Shown here: positions 40,219 to 44,823 of the stretch, piece after piece | Position numbering within the stretch: position 1 is the first letter of the stretch | How the letters are laid out: the number at the start of each line of letters is the position of its first letter | Origin: an uncultured Prevotellaceae bacterium | GTDB lineage: Bacteria; Bacteroidota; Bacteroidia; Bacteroidales; Bacteroidaceae | DNA: 44,823 nucleotides | Reading direction: 5' to 3' | NCBI GenBank assembly: GCA_900315105.1 | Contig: OMXX01000034.1 | Coordinates: forward strand, 1 to 44,823 | Program-made: the position numbers and the translations under genes | Notes under the pieces: generated by a model | Told to the model about the DNA's origin: nothing | Database searches by the model: none | What the model saw: only the letters and a program-made list of their open reading frames with translations

Positions 40219-40294
40219 TTAAATTTGAATTTGTTTTTATATGTTTTTATTGGTTTTGTCCTGTTTTTTTAGATGGCGAAAGCAAATGATTTGC

Positions 40295-40331
40295 AGAAAA
40301 AAAACGTGCAAATCATAATGACCTGCACGTT
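40295..40331 (-). terminator. Terminator of the esterase gene
   Basis: On the minus strand AACGTGCAGG...TTGCACGTT followed by TTTTTTTT; it lies 40 nt after the esterase stop codon. Confidence 0.88.
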
Positions 40332-40371
40332 CTAATCTAAATTATTAGTTATTATTAATTATTTGAATTAT

Positions 40372-41664
<1,293 letters not shown>

Positions 41665-41857
41665 TTAATGTTTATTTTTTGAATAATTGATACGGTTTTC
41701 GTGTCTTTTGACGAAACTGCTATCAAAAAGTTCAATCCCATCCGCGATAGTTATAAAAGATTAACATATCACCCATTAATCCTCCGCCTTTCCCCCTTTT
41801 TGTATAGATATCCCCCCCATTTGTCTATGATTCAGCCCTCCTGCGGAAGGGGGGTAT

Positions 41858-41899
41858 AGTTTAGAGGTTAGAGGTTAGAGTTTAGTGCTTAGAGATTTT
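41858..41899 (+). repeat. Six 7-nt TTAG units
   Basis: AGTTTAG, AGGTTAG, AGGTTAG, AGTTTAG, TGCTTAG, AGATTTT: 6 x 7 = 42 nt. The same length and period appear in the two rfb gaps at 25882 and 26509. Confidence 0.75.
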
Positions 41900-42084
41900 C
41901 ATCCAGATTTTTCCTAAGATTTTCTCTGGATTTGGCTTTCCCTTCGGCCGCCGACCTCTTCGACGTTCTGAGCGAGGAACGAGCGAAACAAAGAATAATT
42001 TTCCTCCCCATATTTTCAGCAAAGATTTTTTTTAGATTTTCAGCGGGGATTTTAAAACCTCTGCAAGTCTCGTTATTCGTATTT

Positions 42085-42305
42085 GCCTGGAAGGCAACAC
42101 TATGCGTAACCGAGGTGCATACTCGACGAAGGAGAGGATGCCCTCGGACATAGAGCCTCCATCAACTAATCAGCCTGGAAGGCTGTACCTGATTGGCGGT
42201 GTACTGCCCTCCAGGCAGTAGTGGGGGATTGGCGCTATATCCCCCGCACATCCTCGTTTCTCTCGTATGTACGGGGTTACGAATAGTACTGTCTTCCAGA
42301 CAGTT
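42085..42305. repeat. Complex palindrome, CTGGAAGGC family, copy 1
   Basis: Outer ends GCCTGGAAGGCAACACTATG and CATAGT-like ACTGTCTTCCAG pair, as do GTAACCGAGG...GAGAGGATG and CATCCTCG...ACGGGGTTAC. Inside, CCTGGAAGGCTGTAC pairs with GTACTGCCCTCCAGG and a GGGGGATTGGCGCTATATCCCCC hairpin follows. Copy 2 is at 44577-44816, overall about 85% alike by eye. Confidence 0.85.
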
Positions 42306-42338
42306 TTTATCTCGTTTATAGAGATAGAATGAACAATG

Positions 42339-42655
42339 ACTTGCTTCGGCTTGTTGAACTTTGCGAAAAATTCAATGTAAACGCATCTACGATGCTGAAC
42401 TGACAATAATTACCAATCTACGCAATCTTTAATCCAATAAGAAACCGGGCTTGCGCCCTGAGATGTTTTTTTGAAAGTAAATTCTAAGAAAATTAAACCA
42501 GTAAATTAATTTACTGATAAAATTTATTGCCCATTTGCTTTCTTTAATTCGCGTCAGCGAGCCTTTCTTTATGGTAGAAGATTGCGTAGATTGCAACTTG
42601 CATAACTTGATGAGCCTAAGCGAAAAATTCTTGTCAGTTCAGCAACGGAGTTGCG
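42339..42655. repeat. Mixed copies of the GCTTTAGC and CAGTTCAGCA repeat families
   Basis: Includes units at 42339-42366 and 42596-42624, an inverted CTTGCGCCCTGAG / GAAACCGGGC block at 42386-42480 that is the reverse complement of 40124-40218, and TTACTGATAAAATTT sequence with TTTACTTTC. It probably arose by successive insertion of repeats. Confidence 0.65.
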
Positions 42656-42665
42656 CCACCTCCTC

Positions 42666-43880
42666 CTAAAACCGATACCCGTATTTTAGTGTGAGGTCAA
42701 TCTCCCGGTTCGTTATATCCATTCCTGTGCAACTGCGGAACAGATACTGGCGGTAGTCACATGAAAGATTAAGCAGACTCCGCCCTATGTTATAGTTTAT
42801 TCCGCCACGAACAAATCCGTTTATGGTGAACTGCGAATCCCGTCCGTATGTGGCTGCGTCATAGAAATGCTTGTCGTATGCCTCCCATAAATCATCATCT
42901 TCCGGGTCGGTTTGCATGTAAACGTCATTCGGGTCATCCCAACTCCTGTGCGTCTCCCTGTTTACCAACGAAAACATCGGGATGACGGAAATACTGAATA
43001 GCAGTTTCCCCCCGTTTATAGCCCAGTTGTAACCATAACCTGCTCCTATGGAGAACTGATTATGACGGAACACCTCCTCCGTATAGTTCAGCATCCTATA
43101 CATATGTAATCTGCTTTGGTTATAATTTGCCATGACGAAAAAACTCCCCACGCTCCGCTTCTGTATCAATCGACCTGTGCGGGCTGCCGGCATACTAAAC
43201 CTCTTATTGTTAAACACATAATAAGCATCTGCATATACCGTTCGCAAATCCCAGTTCTCAGGTATCACATCCGATTTATGCGGAAAAACAGGGTCGTGAT
43301 TTTCCATCAGAGGCAACCCGTTTTCATATCGTTCCTTTAACCCTCCCACACGCTCTTCCACCTCTTCACAAGTCTGTAGAAATGCATTATTAACAGTTCC
43401 TTTAGGCTCTTTAACTGTGCGGTAGCGTACTGTGAAACCGAATTTAGAACCATTGCTGGCAAGACTATATGCCTTTGCGAATGAGTTATTGATAGGAAGC
43501 GGAATACTAACGGCCAAGCCGTGCCAGTCGAATCCTATTTGTGCCGATGATTTCACCGTGTTCAGGTTAGTCTGAATAAACAGATTACTGTTCGTGTTCG
43601 ATGGCAAAACCATAGGGTAGGGGTCAGGAAGTTCCACTTCAGATACAAGCACGGGAAACTCCATATCGTAAGTCTGAAAAGCCTCTCTGAACTTCAGCGT
43701 GAGCATAAAGTCCCGCTCAGGAATATCCACATAATCCGTATCCACCTTAGTTTTCTTGTATTTCAATATAGCATCATCAATTTTCCTTATGAAGTTATGG
43801 CGTGTATTTCCTTTTTGGGCACAAGCCGTCATTCCCCAAAACATCAAGAAGAATGCCGTCAGCAAGGTCTTTGTTCTCAT
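42666..43880 (-). CDS. DUF4421-like outer-membrane-type protein
   Basis: 404 residues from ATG 43880, which yields a signal peptide (MRTKTLLTAFFLMFWGMTACAQ). Upstream ATGs sit in the -7 region and are not used. The body is beta-rich with alternating hydrophobic strands (FLMTLKFREAFQTYDMEFPVL, SNLFIQTNLNTVKSSAQIGF, YNWAINGGKLLFSISVIPMFSL) and ends in an aromatic, RYLTLKYGYRF-like segment, typical of outer-membrane beta-barrels. It resembles the Bacteroidales DUF4421 family from memory; the function is unknown. The -7 box TATCTTTG lies at 43940-43933, about 45 nt upstream of the start. The gene is last before the repeat-rich end of the window. Confidence 0.75.
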   Translation of the reverse strand: MRTKTLLTAFFLMFWGMTACAQKGNTRHNFIRKIDDAILKYKKTKVDTDYVDIPERDFMLTLKFREAFQTYDMEFPVLVSEVELPDPYPMVLPSNTNSNLFIQTNLNTVKSSAQIGFDWHGLAVSIPLPINNSFAKAYSLASNGSKFGFTVRYRTVKEPKGTVNNAFLQTCEEVEERVGGLKERYENGLPLMENHDPVFPHKSDVIPENWDLRTVYADAYYVFNNKRFSMPAARTGRLIQKRSVGSFFVMANYNQSRLHMYRMLNYTEEVFRHNQFSIGAGYGYNWAINGGKLLFSISVIPMFSLVNRETHRSWDDPNDVYMQTDPEDDDLWEAYDKHFYDAATYGRDSQFTINGFVRGGINYNIGRSLLNLSCDYRQYLFRSCTGMDITNREIDLTLKYGYRF

Positions 43881-43932
43881 ATGGTATATATCAAAGGTAT
43901 GCATAATTATTGTAATAATGATTATTTTGCAC

Positions 43933-43940
43933 AAAGATAC
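43933..43940 (-). promoter_or_regulatory. -7 box of the DUF4421-like gene
   Basis: TATCTTTG on the minus strand followed by TGCAAAATAATC. No clear -33 box. Confidence 0.5.
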
Positions 43941-44035
43941 ATAATTTTTCTGTATTACTGATGTTTTTTACAATTTTTTTTTGCACAACCCCAAAATAAT
44001 ACTATGAAACAGGAAAAATCAAGTGATTGGAATAT

Positions 44036-44083
44036 TAAAAACGCCAAGACGCAAAGTCGCGAAGTTTATATTGCTTTGCGTCT
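44036..44083 (-). terminator. Hairpin after the smalltalk-like gene
   Basis: On the minus strand AGACGCAAAG...CTTTGCGTCT followed by TGGCGTTTTTA, 34 nt after the stop codon of the peptide gene. The CGCAAAG/CTTTGCG pair recurs in the direct repeats TCTGCGTC beside it. Confidence 0.7.
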
Positions 44084-44116
44084 CTGCGTCTCTGCTTTAA
44101 TTACTTACATAATTGC

Positions 44117-44209
44117 TTACATACAGCTCTGCACTCCGAGTGAAGTTGCTATCGCGGTCAGTATCGCCGCCAAAGTCTGAAGAATGAATTTCCAAGTTTC
44201 CTTTTTCAT
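44117..44209 (-). CDS. Smalltalk-like 30-residue peptide
   Basis: ATG 44209 to TAA 44117. The peptide begins MKKETWKFILQTLAAILTAI and ends in GVQSCM. This matches the pattern of the Bacteroidales 'smalltalk' family as I remember it: basic Lys/Trp start, one hydrophobic helix, and a conserved Ser-Cys near the end (Cys29). No function is known for the family. It has been noted near HU-type DNA-binding and amidase genes; none is in this window. A hairpin terminator follows. Confidence 0.75.
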   Translation of the reverse strand: MKKETWKFILQTLAAILTAIATSLGVQSCM

Positions 44210-44576
44210 TTCTGAAAGCAAATTAAAGGTTAATAAAATCTCTGCTTGCGCAGAGGGTTGAGTTTCTGCTTGCGCAGAGGTGGGGTGGAAAGTAAATTAG
44301 GAAGAAAATTATAGTCAGTAAATTACACGCGGCATCCGCCGCTGGGGAAATTGAAATCTCAGAAAAAATAATTTTTAAAATTATAATTTACTGGTCTTAA
44401 TTTACTGGTCCAATTTACCTCCCATTTACTTTCCACCCTCACCGACGCAAGTCGGGGTTAAAGTCCTCCGCCCTCACCGCCACCGGAAGGTGGGTTGTCA
44501 TTTCCAGCGCCAGAGGTGGTGTTAGAAGCGTTTAAATTGGAAAGAAATTAAATCAGTAAATTATATTCGGTAAATT
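44210..44576. other. Gene-free repeat-bearing region
   Basis: No gene. Short TTTACTTTC/AGTAAATTA blocks occur several times, together with ACGCGGCATCCGCCGCT (near 44326-44343) and a CCGACGCAAGTCGGGG hairpin (near 44440-44456) that echoes ACTTGCGTCGGGG at 39808-39821. Confidence 0.65.
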
Positions 44577-44816
44577 GCCTGGAAGGCAACACCATGAGTA
44601 ACCGAGGCGCATACTTGACGAAGGAGAGGATGCCCTCGGATATAATGCCTGCTATCCTTAACAGTCTGGAAGGCTGTACCTGATTGGCTTTCACGCATAA
44701 CCTCTCGCGATGTACTGCCCTCCAGGCAGTATTGGGGGTGTGGGTTGTAAATCCCCGCACATCCTCGTTTCACTCGTATGTACGGGGTTACTCATAGTAC
44801 TGTCTTCCAGACAGTT
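44577..44816. repeat. Complex palindrome, CTGGAAGGC family, copy 2
   Basis: Begins GCCTGGAAGGCAACACCATG and ends GTACTGTCTTCCAGACAG; shares nearly all blocks with 42085-42305 but has about 19 nt extra around ACGCATAACCTCTCGCGATG. Outer and inner arms pair as in copy 1. Confidence 0.85.
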
Positions 44817-44823
44817 CGTGCCT

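Larger units (their letters stand above)
39244..40294. other. Gene-free repeat-dense region
   Basis: No credible gene lies in this kilobase. It holds a second copy of the window-edge repeat (39466-39580), a palindrome of GCGACACCT type (39606-39733), a hairpin with ATTCTGTGT/CACAGAAT arms near 39904-39950, AGATGGCGAAAGCAA repeated at 39785-39800 and 40270-40286, a copy of the GCTTTAGCTTGATGAGC unit (40088-40117), and a copy of the GATTGCGTAGATTG/TTGTCAGTTCAGCA block (40133-40218). It closes with the terminator of the downstream (minus strand) esterase gene. Confidence 0.75.

Noticed and set aside
44548..44773. Two 70-residue frames on the minus strand
   Set aside because: Both are repeat-derived within the complex palindrome; a related frame occurs across copy 1 at 42170-42406, showing repeat origin and not a gene family.

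Overview
The window looks like chromosomal DNA of a member of the Bacteroidales, most likely a Prevotella-type organism. Supporting signs are TAnnTTTG -7 promoter elements with TTTG-like -33 boxes 19-20 nt upstream, weak Shine-Dalgarno sequences, a SusC-type TonB plug protein, a TamL-type lipoprotein/Omp85 protein, a DUF4421-like protein and a 30-residue 'smalltalk'-like peptide. No species call is possible from sequence alone, and I saw no rRNA, tRNA, CRISPR array, integrase or transposase.

Layout. 1-0.9 kb: gene-free repeats. 0.9-5.9 kb: a 14-repeat Sel1 protein, a solute-binding lipoprotein whose C-terminus is overwritten by a repeat, and a large alpha-helical/TPR-like protein. 6.1-8.2 kb: tex, interrupted by one in-frame amber codon. 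8.3-10.9 kb: a stand-alone SusC-like plug protein, a FadL/OmpP1-type porin and a small CxxC membrane protein. 11.1-13.5 kb: a HAD phosphatase and a secreted GH43 glycosidase. 13.6-17.6 kb: a nucleobase salvage operon (uraA-upp-pbuX-xpt, minus strand). 17.8-19.7 kb: FNT channel, BI-1 protein, acetyltransferase. 19.8-23.8 kb: a lipoprotein, an acidic protein, rarA and a TRIC/UPF0126 channel. 24.1-28.8 kb: the dTDP-L-rhamnose operon rfbD-A-C-B, translationally coupled to a long NusG-like antiterminator. 28.9-34 kb: an SpoU/TrmH-family RNA methyltransferase carrying an in-frame repeat, tamL, and a PIN-domain protein with very basic and Gln/Lys-rich tails. 34.2-39.2 kb: an SDR oxidoreductase with an operator-like promoter, a 31-residue membrane peptide, a nucleoside phosphorylase, a PD40-like surface protein, an EamA transporter and a C_GCAxxG protein. 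39.2-44.8 kb: repeat-dense DNA around a CE1-type esterase, a DUF4421-like protein and the smalltalk peptide.

How it works together. Three gene sets form clear pathways: nucleobase import plus phosphoribosylation, dTDP-rhamnose synthesis plus a polysaccharide-type antiterminator, and outer-membrane/surface functions (TamL, FadL-like porin, secreted GH43 and CE1 enzymes that may act on plant hemicellulose).

The most unusual layer is the repeats. Several families of palindromic elements sit at convergent gene ends, within operons and, in one case, in frame inside a conserved gene. Many intergenic spacers are degenerate 7-nt tandem arrays, three of them exactly 42 nt. No mobilising enzyme for these elements is in the window.
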